In this document: piece by piece, positions 9,897 through 19,989 of the stretch
How positions within the stretch are numbered: position 1 is the first letter of the stretch
Layout of the letters: the number at the start of each line of letters is the position of its first letter
Assembly: GCA_012837155.1 (NCBI GenBank)
Contig: CP051546.1
Location: 2,669,699 to 2,733,698 of the forward strand
Length of the DNA stretch: 64,000 nucleotides
Origin: Flavobacterium sp.
GTDB lineage: Bacteria; Bacteroidota; Bacteroidia; Flavobacteriales; Flavobacteriaceae
Direction: 5' to 3'
Made by a program: the position numbers and the translations under genes
The notes under the pieces: model-generated
What the model was told of the DNA's origin: nothing
Seen by the model: only the letters and a program-made list of their open reading frames with translations
Database searches by the model: none

Positions 9897-10265
9897 ATGA
9901 GTACCATTAAAAAAATTGTCCTCGCAGAAGATAATTCAGTTTTGTCTTTATTACTAAAGTTTAGATTAGAAAAAGAAGGATATAAACTTCTTGTTGCTAA
10001 AGACGGAAAGGAAGCGGTTGAGTTAATAGAAGAATATAATCCAGAACTTATTTTAACTGACATTATGATGCCTTTTATTAGCGGATTAGAAGTCATTAGC
10101 CATGTTAGAAACAAACTAAATTCGAATACCCCAATTGTAGTTTTCTCGGCTGCGGGTCAAGAAGAAGTTGTACTTCAAGCCTTTAATTTAGGCGCCACAG
10201 ACTTTATGAGTAAACCCTTTAGCCCTAATGAGTTAGTTGTCAGAGTTAAAAGATTATTGTGTTAG
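9897..10265 (+). CDS. Single-domain (CheY-like) response regulator
   Basis: 122 residues, a receiver domain only. Acidic pocket E11-D12, phospho-acceptor D55 in LTDIMMP, switch S84, and K106 in SKPF are all present. With no output domain, it must act by protein contact, perhaps on a neighbouring gene product. It lies 30 nt before the HEAT-repeat membrane protein and heads the putative envelope-polymer cassette, so it may control that machinery post-translationally. The partner kinase is not adjacent. Intact, unlike the rest of the cassette. Confidence 0.9.
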   Translation: MSTIKKIVLAEDNSVLSLLLKFRLEKEGYKLLVAKDGKEAVELIEEYNPELILTDIMMPFISGLEVISHVRNKLNSNTPIVVFSAAGQEEVVLQAFNLGATDFMSKPFSPNELVVRVKRLLC

Positions 10266-10295
10266 TTTTTTTTTAATAATTTACAAAATCATAAC

Positions 10296-11412
10296 ATGGA
10301 CAAGCCCCAATATTTAGCCCAATACTTTGAACAATCTGAGCCATTAATACAAATTGTTTGGATTACCATTAGTGTTTTACTTTTGATTGTTACCTACCTA
10401 ACCATTCACTTAAAATATTTAAGAATCCGCTTAAGATATAATGAAAGAGTAGAAATCATTTACAAAAATAAATTCGAAACGGATCTGATTAATTATATTT
10501 ATTCTGAAAATGAAGAAGAAAACAGCAATGCAGAACAACAAGTGATTATCTCCGAGTTAAAAAAAGCAGCCACTAATTCTAATAAAAGAAAAATAATTAT
10601 AGCGACTTTAATAAAGTTACAAATGAGATATCTGGTGAAGTAGCTGACGCTATTCAGAAACTTTATTATCAAACCGAACTTATTTCTTACGCCCCTTACT
10701 AAATTAACTAGCAAAAAATGGGAGGTAATCGCTATTGGGAATCGCGAACTTAAACAATTTCGCGTGACCGAAGTGCAGAATGACGTTATAAAACACATCA
10801 ATCATCCCCGAAAAGAAGTTCGCGATGAATACAATTGTACTTAGTTAGTTTATTTTATTTTAAAGGACTCGAGTTCTTAGACCATTTTGAAAAACACTCT
10901 CTGAATGGAATCAAATTCAGCTATTAGAAATACTACAACGATTTGAGGATCAAGAAATTTCAGACATTAAACCTTGGTTAAATTCTTCTAATGATTCCGT
11001 AGTTATTTTGCTTTAAAACTGGCAGAAATTTACAATCAATACGAAGCTAAAGAAGAAATAATCAATCTTTTAAACCACAACAACACAGAAATAAGAGTTA
11101 AAACCATTCGTGTTTTAAGCCACCTCAATGTAGTGGAAGTAAAAACTAAATTAATGTTTTGTTTTAACGACCTTACTTTAGAGGAGCAATTAGCCTTTTT
11201 CAAAATGCTTGAATATACAACCGGATATTCTTGACGTACATTTTATATCCAATCAAATCAATCATCCAAATTTTGAAATTCAAACTATCGCTATGAATCT
11301 TATGAAATTACTCAATAGAGATTCATTTGAAAATTTAAAATATCAAATCGTCAAATCCAACATTGTTGAGAATTGCCGAATTCATCGAAAAAACATAAAC
11401 ATAACATCATGA
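10296..11412 (+). pseudogene. HEAT-repeat membrane-anchored protein, disrupted by several frameshifts
   Basis: The first 110 residues read cleanly: an N-terminal membrane helix (IQIVWITISVLLLIVTYLTI) and then a helical, charged region. Downstream the frame shifts several times, but successive fragments give HEAT-like helical repeats, for example LLEILQRFEDQEISDIKPWL and LLNHNNTEIRVKTIRVLSHL. The last fragment (11209-11412) ends in TGA overlapping the ATG of the glycosyltransferase gene (ATGA at 11409-11412), so the two are translationally coupled. The family sits beside GT2/YaiO genes in flavobacteria; I infer a scaffold role. Whether this is real decay or poor consensus cannot be told from here. 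Confidence 0.65.
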
Positions 11413-12841
11413 ATACAAGTACCATTGAACTTATAATACTTATCATTCGTTATTTATTTTTTGTTTTACAATCATTATTTTGGCATCATATATTGTACTA
11501 GCTATAATATCTGTTGTCGAAACGATTGAGTACATGAAAAAAAAACAGCTTTGTAAATTATAGCGAAATATATCTTCTAGTATTTCTCCATCTATTTCGA
11601 TTATAGCACCCGCCTACAACGAGAGTTTAAATATTGTCGAAAACGTTCGCTCTTTACTATCGAATCATTATGTGAATTATGATGTAATAATCATTAATGA
11701 TGGCAGCAAAGACGACAGTTTAGACAAGCTCATTAAAGCGTAACAGCCTAGTTTGAAGTAAACTATCTTATTAACGAACAAATTAAAACACAACCCTACG
11801 AAGAGGTGTTTTTAAATCGACAAATCCTGCTTTCGATAACTAATAGTAGTTGACAAAGAAAATGGCGGAAAAGCAGATGCCTAAATATGGGACTCAATAT
11901 TAGTTCGAATAAATATGTAGCTTGCATTGGACGTAGATGTTGTTGATGGAAGATGCCTTACAAAAATGATTAACCTTTTCTAGAAATTACAGATGAAAAA
12001 GTAATTGCAGCCGGTGGAGTAATTCGAATTGCTAATTCATGTATCATAAAAGACGGAAAACTACTTGACGTAAATTTGCCTACAGTTTGCTAGTTCAAGG
12101 GCAAATATTAGAATATTTAAGAGCCTTTTTGTTAGGTCGTATGGCTTGGAGTAAACTAAATGGCTTACTAGTAATTTCTGGTGCATTTGGATTATTCGAA
12201 AAAAGATAGCCATTGATGTGGGCGGTTACGACACTAAAACCGTGGGCGAAGACATGGAAATTATTGTGCGTATGAGACGCCACATGGAAGATCAAAAACA
12301 AAAATAGAAAGTTGCCTATATTCCAGATCCACTTTGCTGGACAGAGGCTCCAGATAATTACAAAATCCTCATTTCACAAAGAAACAGATGGACAAGAGGC
12401 ACTATCGAAACACTTAAAAAGCATAGAAAAATTGGATTCAACCCTAAATATAAATCGATGGGCTTTTAAGTTATCCTTACTGGTTTTTCTTTGAAAGAAT
12501 GGCTCCAATTATAGAAGTTATGGGATTAATTTATTTCATCCTTTTAGCCATATTTAAAGAAGTACGATGGGAATTACACCTTTGCTTTCCTTATTGCAGC
12601 CTATTTGTTTAATGTTATGTTTTCGATGATAGCCATTATTTCAGAGGACTTACTTATCATCAGTATAAGAAGAAAGGCATTGGGTTTAAATTAATTCTCA
12701 TCACTCTTTTGGAACCTTTTGTCATTCATCCTTTTATACTATATGCGGCCATGAAAGGAAAACTTTGATTATTATTTCAACAAAAAGAAAAAATGGGGAG
12801 ATATGGTTAGAAAAGGAATGGCTACGCTGGAAACCAATTAA
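11409..12841 (+). pseudogene. Processive family 2 glycosyltransferase (PgaC/HAS-like), heavily frameshifted
   Basis: The fragments from all three frames line up as one GT2 protein of about 475 residues. There is an N-terminal membrane helix, then SISIIAPAYNES (nucleotide-binding start), IIINDGSKDDS, VVDKENGGKADALNMG, the D-x-D region CIDVD, SGAFG, the catalytic-base GEDMEI, the processivity motif QRNRWTRG, and C-terminal membrane helices ending with KWGDMVRKGMATLETN. Such enzymes polymerise and extrude polysaccharides such as poly-N-acetylglucosamine from the inner membrane. At least ten indels and an in-frame TAG at 12305-12307, where Tyr would be expected, break it. It is either a genuine pseudogene or a low-quality stretch. 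Confidence 0.75.
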
Positions 12842-12944
12842 AACCATAAACATATAAAATAAACATACTCGAAAAAGGGATTAAAACACCTAATGAAACC
12901 GAGCAAATTACACCTAATCTATAAAAAAACTATAATAGCTACAC

Positions 12945-15397
12945 ATGAATAGTAAATTTTCTTTCCGCAGCAATTTTAATAATCAATTCAAAGACAGCTT
13001 TAAATACCTCTATTTAATTATCTCGCTGGTGCTTACCTTTTGGATACTAAGTCTTTTTGAAATCATAATACTTTATCAAATGGTCTTGCAGTATCTAATG
13101 TGACTAGTACGATAATTATAAATTACTTAATGATTTTTGGGCAGGATTAATCATTGGAATTCTATTTTACCCCTTGTATTTAGCTTGCTTTTTTATCAAA
13201 AGAAAATACATCTGTATGTCATTAAAACTCTTTTTGTATTAATTGTTATTAGTCAATTTGCATTGGTAAAATATAGTCTTACCACATTAATCAATCTTGG
13301 AGCGGACATTCTTGGCTATTCTACAGATGATATGTACACGACTGTTACCTACCGCTTCTGTAAAATTATCTTACATTTATTTTCTTCCTTTTATTGTATT
13401 TCCCCTACTTTTTTAGGAATAAATTTCCTTTTGAATCGAAATATAACCGAAAAGAAAATTTATTTAGTTTCAGGCGCAATACTCGTTGTACTCGGAGGAA
13501 TGAAAATGGTAATTCCAGGGACAAATCAGATTCCGTTTATCAAAACAAAACTTCATTTTTTTGTGAGCGACATGTTTGCGATTTGAAAACGAAAAAAGTT
13601 AACCGATGTGAACAATATATTTTACAAAAAAGAATATCCATTATTAAAACCGTTTAATAAAACAAAGGATGTATTGTCGCCTTTTTTTAAAATTAATGAC
13701 GAAAACCAAACATTGTATTCATTATCGTCGAAGGCTTAGGCAGCGAATTTATTGGCAACAACTCCTATCGCGGCTTTACTCCTTATCTTGACTCTATGAT
13801 TTCAAAATCGTTATATTGGGAGAATTTCGTAAGCAATGCAGTAGAACTTTTGGAGTTGTACCCTCATTATTAGGCTCTTTGCCTTTTGGCGAAAAAGGCT
13901 TTCTAGAACAAAATCCATTGCCATCCCATGTTTTCTTTAGTAAGTATTTTAAAGGCAAACAATTATAAAACATCTTATTTTAGTGGAGATGAATCTAGTT
14001 TTGACCGAAAAATTAATTTCTTAGAATACAACGAAATTGACCAAGTTATAGATGTCAATAAATTTGGCTCCGGTTATGTAAAAACAAAAGAAAACGAAGG
14101 TGGTTTTTCTTGGGGCTATCCTGACGCCGAAATATTCAAAAAAGCAATAAACGACTTAAATGGAGATAAAAAACCCAGACTAGATGTCATTATGACTCTT
14201 TCAAATCACGAGCCTTTCGATTTTCCTTCCAAAAGTACCTATTTGACAAAAGTGGACAGTATATTGAATTCAGATCACATTTTGGAGTAGACAAAAGCGA
14301 AATAAGAGCGTCTAAAGATGTTTTTGCTTGCTTGCTTTATACTGATAATTCAATTAAAAAATACATGCAAGAATATGCAAAAAAACCAGAATACAAAAAC
14401 ACCATTTTTATCATTACTGGCGACCATAGACTGATTCCTATTGCGCAAAAAGACAAATTATGTCGCTTTCATGTGCCTTTATTCATGTATAGTCCAATGC
14501 TCAAGAAAGCTGAAAAAATCAAATCAATTTCTTCACATTGGGATGTAACTCCAAGTTTGGTTTCCTTTTTGATGAATAATTATAAGTTCAACAAATTAGA
14601 TAAAATAGCTTGGATGGGAGACGGATTAGATACCGTAAGAAAATTTAGAAACATCCACAAAATTCCTTTAATGCGATACAAGGGCTCTGTAAATGATTAT
14701 ATCTACAAAAATTACATGTATTCTGATGGCGAACTATATAAAATAAATGAAAATTTTGGCATATATAAAGTAAATGAAGCAAAATTATTAAAAAACCGTC
14801 TCCGATTCGTTAAATGAATTTAAAAGACTTAATGCCTATTTAACCAAGAAAAACAAAATTTTTCCTGAATCGCTAAACATCTATGCCCAACCAGCTACTC
14901 GATTTACAGAAAATGAGCTTGCCATAATTAAGCAATTAACAAAAGGATTAAACTTTGACCAATCCTTCCTGGTTGCAAGAGATCTTGCTTTTAAGAAAGA
15001 TTACAAAAAATCACGCTTACTTTGTAATTACATTTTAAATGAACTCCCTAACTATTCTGATGTAAGAACCCTAAAAGGAAGAACATTGGCCTGGGAAGGA
15101 AATTATAAAGATGCCGAAATTGAATTTCTCAACGTAATCAAACGAACCCCCTACTATCAAGATGTGTATTTAGCCTTAATGGACTTGTATTGGTGGTCTG
15201 ACCGCAATGAAAAAGAATAGAAGTGGTAAAAAAAAGCTGCTGAAAACGAAATTAACAATCCTGATCTTCAGTTCAAATTGGCTCAAGCCTATCAAAGAAT
15301 GAATAAAATGACCGAAGCAAAAACGATTATTAATACTCTTTTGAAAAAAAATTCAAACAATTCTGATTACTTAACTTTTAAAAAATCCTTAAAATAA
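12945..15397 (+). pseudogene. LTA synthase/sulfatase-like membrane phosphotransferase with C-terminal TPR region, frameshifted
   Basis: The N-terminal part (12945-13600) encodes several membrane helices. The alkaline-phosphatase-superfamily catalytic domain follows: FIIVEGLGSEFIG (metal-binding Glu), NAxRTFGVVPSLLGSLP (nucleophile Thr), TLSNHEPFDFPS, and ITGDHR (metal-binding Asp/His). After the domain (~14817) the frame continues into SLNEFKRLNAYLTKK and a tetratricopeptide-like region (GRTLAWEGNYKDAEIEFLNV), ending at a stop that overlaps the next ATG (TAATG). The family transfers phosphoglycerol or phosphoethanolamine to surface polymers or glycans. Multiple indels are present, mostly single bases. 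The fusion of catalytic domain to TPR is itself of note. Confidence 0.72.
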
Positions 15398-16656
15398 TGA
15401 TTTCAAAAACAGTTATAAAATTAACAATAGCATTGACCTTTTCCTGTCTCTTTTTGTCATTTGGTCAAGAAAAAAATTCGACGGCAACCCTGATAGTGCC
15501 TTCGAAAACGCCCGAAACCTAGCTTTAAACCAGCAACGAAAACAGGCACAAGATACTTTGTCGTTTATACTTACCTCCCATCCTAATTATCATGATATTA
15601 GGGAATTTCTTGCAACAACCTATTCTTGGGACGGAGAATATAAAAAAGCGAGAAAAGAGTTTGATTACATCTTAGATAAAGATGCCAATCGAAAAAGTAC
15701 TTGGATGGCTGCCATAAAAAATGAATTATGGGGCGATTCGCCTTACGAGGCTCTGAACATGGCGAATGAAGCCTTAAAAAAATTTCCCGAAGATGCTGAA
15801 ATTTTATACTTGAAAGCAAGTGCTCAGGAAAACACAAACAATCCTACTGAAGCCTATAACACCATTCAAATCGTTTTGAATAAAAACCCAGAAGATCAAA
15901 AAGCCAAGGAGTATAAAAACAGCCTAAACGAAAAGCTAAGAAGAAATTTTATTGGATATAAATCGGCTCTAGATTTGTATTCAGATACATTCGACCCGAT
16001 GCAATATCATTCCCTCATGTACAGTCATCAAACAAAATACGGGAGTTTTACAGGAAGAATAAATTTTAATCGAAGATTCAATGAAAATGGAATGCAGTAT
16101 GAAATAGACTTGTACCCAAAATTTCAAAAGGGTTTTATGCCTATCTTAATTTGGTGTTTCTAATTCTTTTTATTCCCCGATGTACGATATGGTGCTGAGT
16201 TATACAAATCCTTGCCTAATAGTTTTGAAGTTTCTCTTGGATTCAGGGGGCTTCAATACAGTACAACAACTACCATTTACACAGGCTTCCGTTGGCTGGT
16301 ATCATGGAAATGATTACTGATTTTTCGTTCCTATTTGACCCGGGGGATTCTGGAGTAAGCACATCAGGTAATTTAGAATATAGAAAATACAGAAGCAATG
16401 CTGATAATTATTTAGGATTTTCTTTTGGGATGGGGTTCTCTCCTGAAGCCAATCAATTCAATATCGAAAATAATGTAACCCCAATAATTACATTAAAATC
16501 TCAAAAATTCAAAATCGATTATTATTTCTCAAGCAAAACTAAAAAAAATGCTTGGGGCACACAATTAGGAATTACGCATCAAGAAAAAAGTTTGATCAAG
16601 GAAGTTATTTTTGGATTTATTCTTTAAGTCTTTCATGGGATTTAAAAATCAAATAA
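15397..16656 (+). CDS. TPR / YaiO-family outer-membrane beta-barrel protein, frameshifted
   Basis: Starts with a signal peptide (MISKTVIKLTIALTFSCLF..SFGQ), then TPR-like helices from about residue 30 to 180 (AKQ-type repeats: YSWDGEYKKARKEFDYILDK, NPTEAYNTIQIVLNKNPEDQ). A YaiO-type barrel follows: NEKLRRNFIGYKSALDLYSD, YGSFTGRINFNRRF, DYFSFRSYLTPGDSGVS, ending SYFWIYSLSLSWDLKIK. The start overlaps the stop of the sulfatase gene (TAATG), showing translational coupling. The family is an outer-membrane component found with exopolysaccharide genes, so it may export or anchor the polymer. Breaks near 15480, 16135-16330 and 16600 are single-base slips. Confidence 0.78.
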
Positions 16657-16725
16657 ACCTATGAACTGAAAATCCGTAGATTTGGTTTTACAGACTGAAA
16701 GTCTGCCTATTTTCGATAATTCTAA

Positions 16726-16783
16726 GCCACGAATTACACTAATTTACACGAATTAATTTGTAAAAATTAGTGTAATTCGTAGC
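16726..16783. repeat. 20-bp-arm palindromic intergenic repeat
   Basis: GCCACGAATTACACTAATTT (16726-16745) and AAATTAGTGTAATTCGTAGC (16764-16783) are inverted copies with one mismatch. A degenerate relative of the right arm lies at 47937-47970. Such gccacgaattacac-type repeats are dispersed in flavobacterial genomes. It lies between the YaiO gene and the helicase gene. Confidence 0.7.
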
Positions 16784-16824
16784 AAATTTAATGCACTAAA
16801 GCATCTCGTTTTGACTATATTCGA

Positions 16825-16883
16825 GACTAACAGACCATCGCAAAACAAGACTAACGACCATCCTTAAAAAAACCGTACATTTG
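16825..16883 (+). promoter_or_regulatory. RhlE-type helicase promoter region: direct repeats and -7 box
   Basis: GACTAACAGACCATC (16825-16839) is repeated as GACTAACGACCATC (16849-16862), 24 nt apart. TACATTTG at 16876-16883 fits the TAnnTTTG -7 box, 17 nt before ATG 16901. The direct repeats could be a regulator site; no known regulator matches. Confidence 0.45.
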
Positions 16884-16900
16884 CACAAAATATACGTTTT

Positions 16901-18254
16901 ATGACCACTTTCGAACAATTCAATCTTCCAAAATCTGTACAAAAAGCAATCGATGAATTAGGATTTGTTACCCCAACTCCCATTCAGGAAAAATCGTTTT
17001 CGGTAATTATGTCTGGCCGCGATATGATGGGAATTGCACAAACTGGAACTGGCAAAACGTTTGCTTATTTATTACCCTTATTAAAACTGTACAAATTTAC
17101 GCCTACCCACACTCCAAAAATCGTCATTCTTGTACCAACCCGTGAATTAGTCGTTCAGGTGGTTGAAGAGGTCGAAAAACTGACCAAATATATGTCGGTT
17201 CGTATTCTCGGTGTTTTTGGCGGAGTAAACATCAATACACAAAAAAAAAAAGCCGTTTTCGAAGGAATCGATATTCTCGTAGGAACTCCAGGAAGAACAA
17301 TGGATTTAGCACTTGACAATTATATTCGATTTGATGAAACTCAAAAATTAGTCATTGACGAATTCGACGAAATGCTCAATTTAGGGTTTCGTACCCAGCT
17401 TACCGCGCTTTTGGCAATGATGAAAACCAAACGTCAAAACATCCTTTTCTCGGCAACAATGACAGATGAAGTCGATGCGGTTTTGAATGATTTTTCGATT
17501 ATCCAGAGGAAGTGACCCTTTCAGCTTCAGGAACACCATTAGAAAACATTACCCAAATTACGTATAACGTTCCTAATTTTAACACAAAAATCAATCTGCT
17601 GAAATACTTGTTGCAAAGAAAATGAAAACATGAGTCGGGTCTTGGTTTTTGTAAATAACAAAAAGATTTCGGATATGCTTCACGAACGAATCGAAGAGGA
17701 TTTTCAAGGTCAATTTGGTGTTATTCACTCAAATAAATCCCAAAATTATCGTTTAAGCACGATGGCATCTTTTCAAGAAGGAATCTTCGCGGCCTTATTA
17801 CTACTGATATTATGGCGAGAGGTTTAGATATTTCTAATATCACACACGTTATCAACTTTGAGGTTCCTGAATTTCCAGAATTATACATGCACCGTATTGG
17901 TCGAACTGGTCGTGCCGATGCCTCTGGAACCGCTATAAGTTTTATTACGCCCCGAGAAGAAGATTTTAAAATTGCAGTAGAATTACTAATGAATATGGAA
18001 TTAGAAATTCAAGATTCCCTGCGGAAGTTGAACTTTCGACCAAACTAATCGAGCCCGAAAAAGACAGACAACCCATTAAATTTTTAATGAAAAAAGTAAA
18101 ACTGGATGGGGAGGGTGCTTTTCATGAAAAAGACAAAAAGAACAAAAAGGTAAATCTTGGTGGCCCTTCAAAAAACCAAAAGAAAACCTCAAGTTCGGTC
18201 AATCGCAACATATTGAAAACGAGAGACAAGAAAAGAAAAGACAATAAAAAATAA
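16901..18254 (+). CDS. DEAD-box RNA helicase (RhlE-like), frameshifted
   Basis: ATP-dependent RNA helicase of about 450 residues. Q motif FEQFNLPKSVQKAI, motif I AQTGTGKT (about 48), Ia PTRELVVQ, GG, TPGRTMDL, motif II DEFD (here DEFDEML instead of DEAD, typical of this flavobacterial clade), motif III FSATM. After breaks near 17505, 17620 and 17795 come motif IV VLVFVNNKK, V TTDIMARGLDI and VI HRIGRTGRA, then a basic lysine-rich tail for RNA binding. Breaks are single-base slips in homopolymers; another lies near 18017. Likely role in ribosome assembly or cold adaptation. A hairpin terminator follows. Confidence 0.9.
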
Positions 18255-18258
18255 AAAA

Positions 18259-18300
18259 CGCAGATTTGAGATTTTGATAAATTTAACCTTCAAATCTGCG
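18259..18300. terminator. Hairpin between convergent helicase and lactonase genes
   Basis: CGCAGATTTGA and TCAAATCTGCG form an 11-bp stem with a 20-nt loop, placed 4 nt after the helicase stop and 13 nt before the lactonase stop. Confidence 0.65.
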
Positions 18301-18312
18301 ATTTAAAACGGT

Positions 18313-19421
18313 TTACAACTTAGTAAAAACCAAACAAACAGGAGAGCAAACATCGACTCTTTTTCCTGTATCTACAAGACTTCCCGTGGTTTTATCTCTT
18401 TTAAAAAATCACAACATCCTTTGATTTTTGATGTGCTACCAAAAGAAAACTTCCTGTTGGGTCAATGGCAAAATTTCGAGGTCCTTTCCCCAAAGTACTG
18501 GTTCTTTCTACAAATTCTAATTTTCCGTTTTTAACACCTTAAAAATCGAAATATCATTAGCCGTTCCACGATTTGTAGCATACAAGAATTTTCCATCAGG
18601 AGAAATATGAAATATCCGCACAACAATATCTCCTTTAAAATCTTTAGCAACTATTGCCGTTTCATCCACTTTTTTCAACACTCCGTTAGCATAACTAAAT
18701 CGAGTCAAAGTGCCGTCTAATTCCTGCAATACATACACAAATTTACCGTCTTTACTAAATATCAATGCCTTGGCCCACTTCCTGATTTAACAGGCATACT
18801 GCTTTTGAGTTTTAAAATTTCGCTACCCAAATTAGGATTGTATTGGTATAAATACACCTTATCTGTTCCCAAATCATTGGACAAAACATATTTTTGTCGG
18901 GCGAAAAATAAACCATGTGCACATGCGAACTTTCTTGTCTTATGGCATTAATTCCTTTTCCCGAATGTTGCACAACTTGTTTGGCTGCCGTAATGCTGCC
19001 ATCATTATTTTTGCCAAAAACCGAGATATTTCCCCCCGTATAATTAGCCACAATTACATTTTTGTCGTCGCTAATTATATAGCACGGATCAGCACCTTTA
19101 GAATCTTGCGAATTAATCAGTTTTAATTTTCCGCTTTTTGAATCAAACGCAAAGGCACTAACCTTACTTTCTTGTCCATTTTCATTCACAGAATATACCA
19201 ATTTGTTATCCGCAGAAACGGTCAAATAGCTTGGATTTATGACATTTTCGGAAGCATTTTAAAACTAAAATCTCCCGTATCTGAATTGAATTCGTAACAT
19301 AAATTCCTTTGCTATCACAAGCATCTGTATAGGTTCCTACAATCAAATTGAATTTGTTTTCTTGGGCTTGGATTGTTGTTAAAGCGAAAATCGTAAAAAG
19401 AATGGCAACTGTTTTTTTCAT
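18313..19421 (-). CDS. Secreted lactonase-family (6-phosphogluconolactonase-like) beta-propeller, frameshifted
   Basis: About 370 residues when joined: signal peptide MKKTVAILFTIFALTTIQAQ, then repeated propeller-blade motifs such as NLIVGTYTDACDSKGIYVY, PSYLTVSADNKLVYSVNE, DPCYIISDDKNVIVANYTGG, HMVYFSPDKKYV, RHLIFSKDGKFVYV and FHISPDGKFLYATNRG. The Lactonase (COG2706) family is a seven-bladed propeller. Secretion suggests an envelope role instead of the pentose-phosphate lactonase step. Breaks near 19290, 19225, 18890, 18775 and 18535 are single-base slips. Gene ends at 18313, convergent with the helicase. Confidence 0.85.
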
Positions 19422-19439
19422 AGTTTGTGGTTTAGTGTA

Positions 19440-19727
19440 TTATTGTTTTTTATTTTCTAAAAGGGTCTTGGCAGAAATACTCGTAACTACCTTTTTACCC
19501 GTTTTGGTCTCCAATTCTTTCAAGGCAACTTTGACAACATTTCCGCCCTGTTGCGCCACTTTTTGACTTTCTTCAAAACTTTTTCGGATTAACCGCTTGC
19601 AAATATCTTTGGGCGAAGCCTCTGCTTGCGTATTCAAAATCAACTCTGTATTACTCATACTATCCCGAAGATTTTCTCTCTTTAAACCTTTCAAAATTTT
19701 ATATTCTTGAGTCGTTTTAATCAGCAT
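19440..19727 (-). pseudogene. C-terminal fragment of a DinD/BRO-type antirepressor-like protein
   Basis: A 95-residue frame resembling only the C-terminal third of DinD-like phage antirepressors: YKILKGLKRENLRDSM, NTELILNTQAEASPKDI, then GGNVVKVALKELETKTGKKV. Full-length relatives are about 270-290 residues with an N-terminal BRO-N domain; nothing like that can be read upstream in any minus frame. An AAAAGGA sequence precedes the ATG, so it might still be translated. It probably is a remnant of a mobile or phage-derived gene. Family assignment is from memory of the conserved tail and is moderately sure. Confidence 0.5.
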
Positions 19728-19762
19728 TCCTTTTCATATGTTGATATTTATTTATTTTTTAT

Positions 19763-19845
19763 CGGTCATGTGTAATTGCTTCGCCTATTCGCTATCGCTC
19801 GGGTCGCATATCATCATTGGTGTTTGCGACCCAATAACGGTCATG
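19763..19845. repeat. GC-richer hairpin flanked by CGGTCATG direct repeats
   Basis: GGGTCGCA (19801-19808) and TGCGACCC (19825-19832) form an 8-bp hairpin. CGGTCATG occurs at 19763-19770 and 19838-19845. It sits just upstream of the DinD-like fragment in an otherwise empty 262-nt gap and could be debris of a mobile element. Confidence 0.4.
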
Positions 19846-19977
19846 CTCATTTCATAACATTTCCGGTAGAACCAAATAAGTAAAGTCCGAATGACAATTT
19901 TCAATTCTATTCCCCAAATATAATCTAAATTCCAACAAAATCTGAAATCCAATTTTTAAAATCTAAAATCAAAATAC

Positions 19978-19985
19978 TATCTTTG
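19978..19985 (+). promoter_or_regulatory. Putative -7 box (TATCTTTG) for the BatA-type gene
   Basis: Exact TAnnTTTG box ending 4 nt before ATG 19990; if used, the mRNA would be almost leaderless. Confidence 0.5.
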
Positions 19986-19989
19986 AAAA

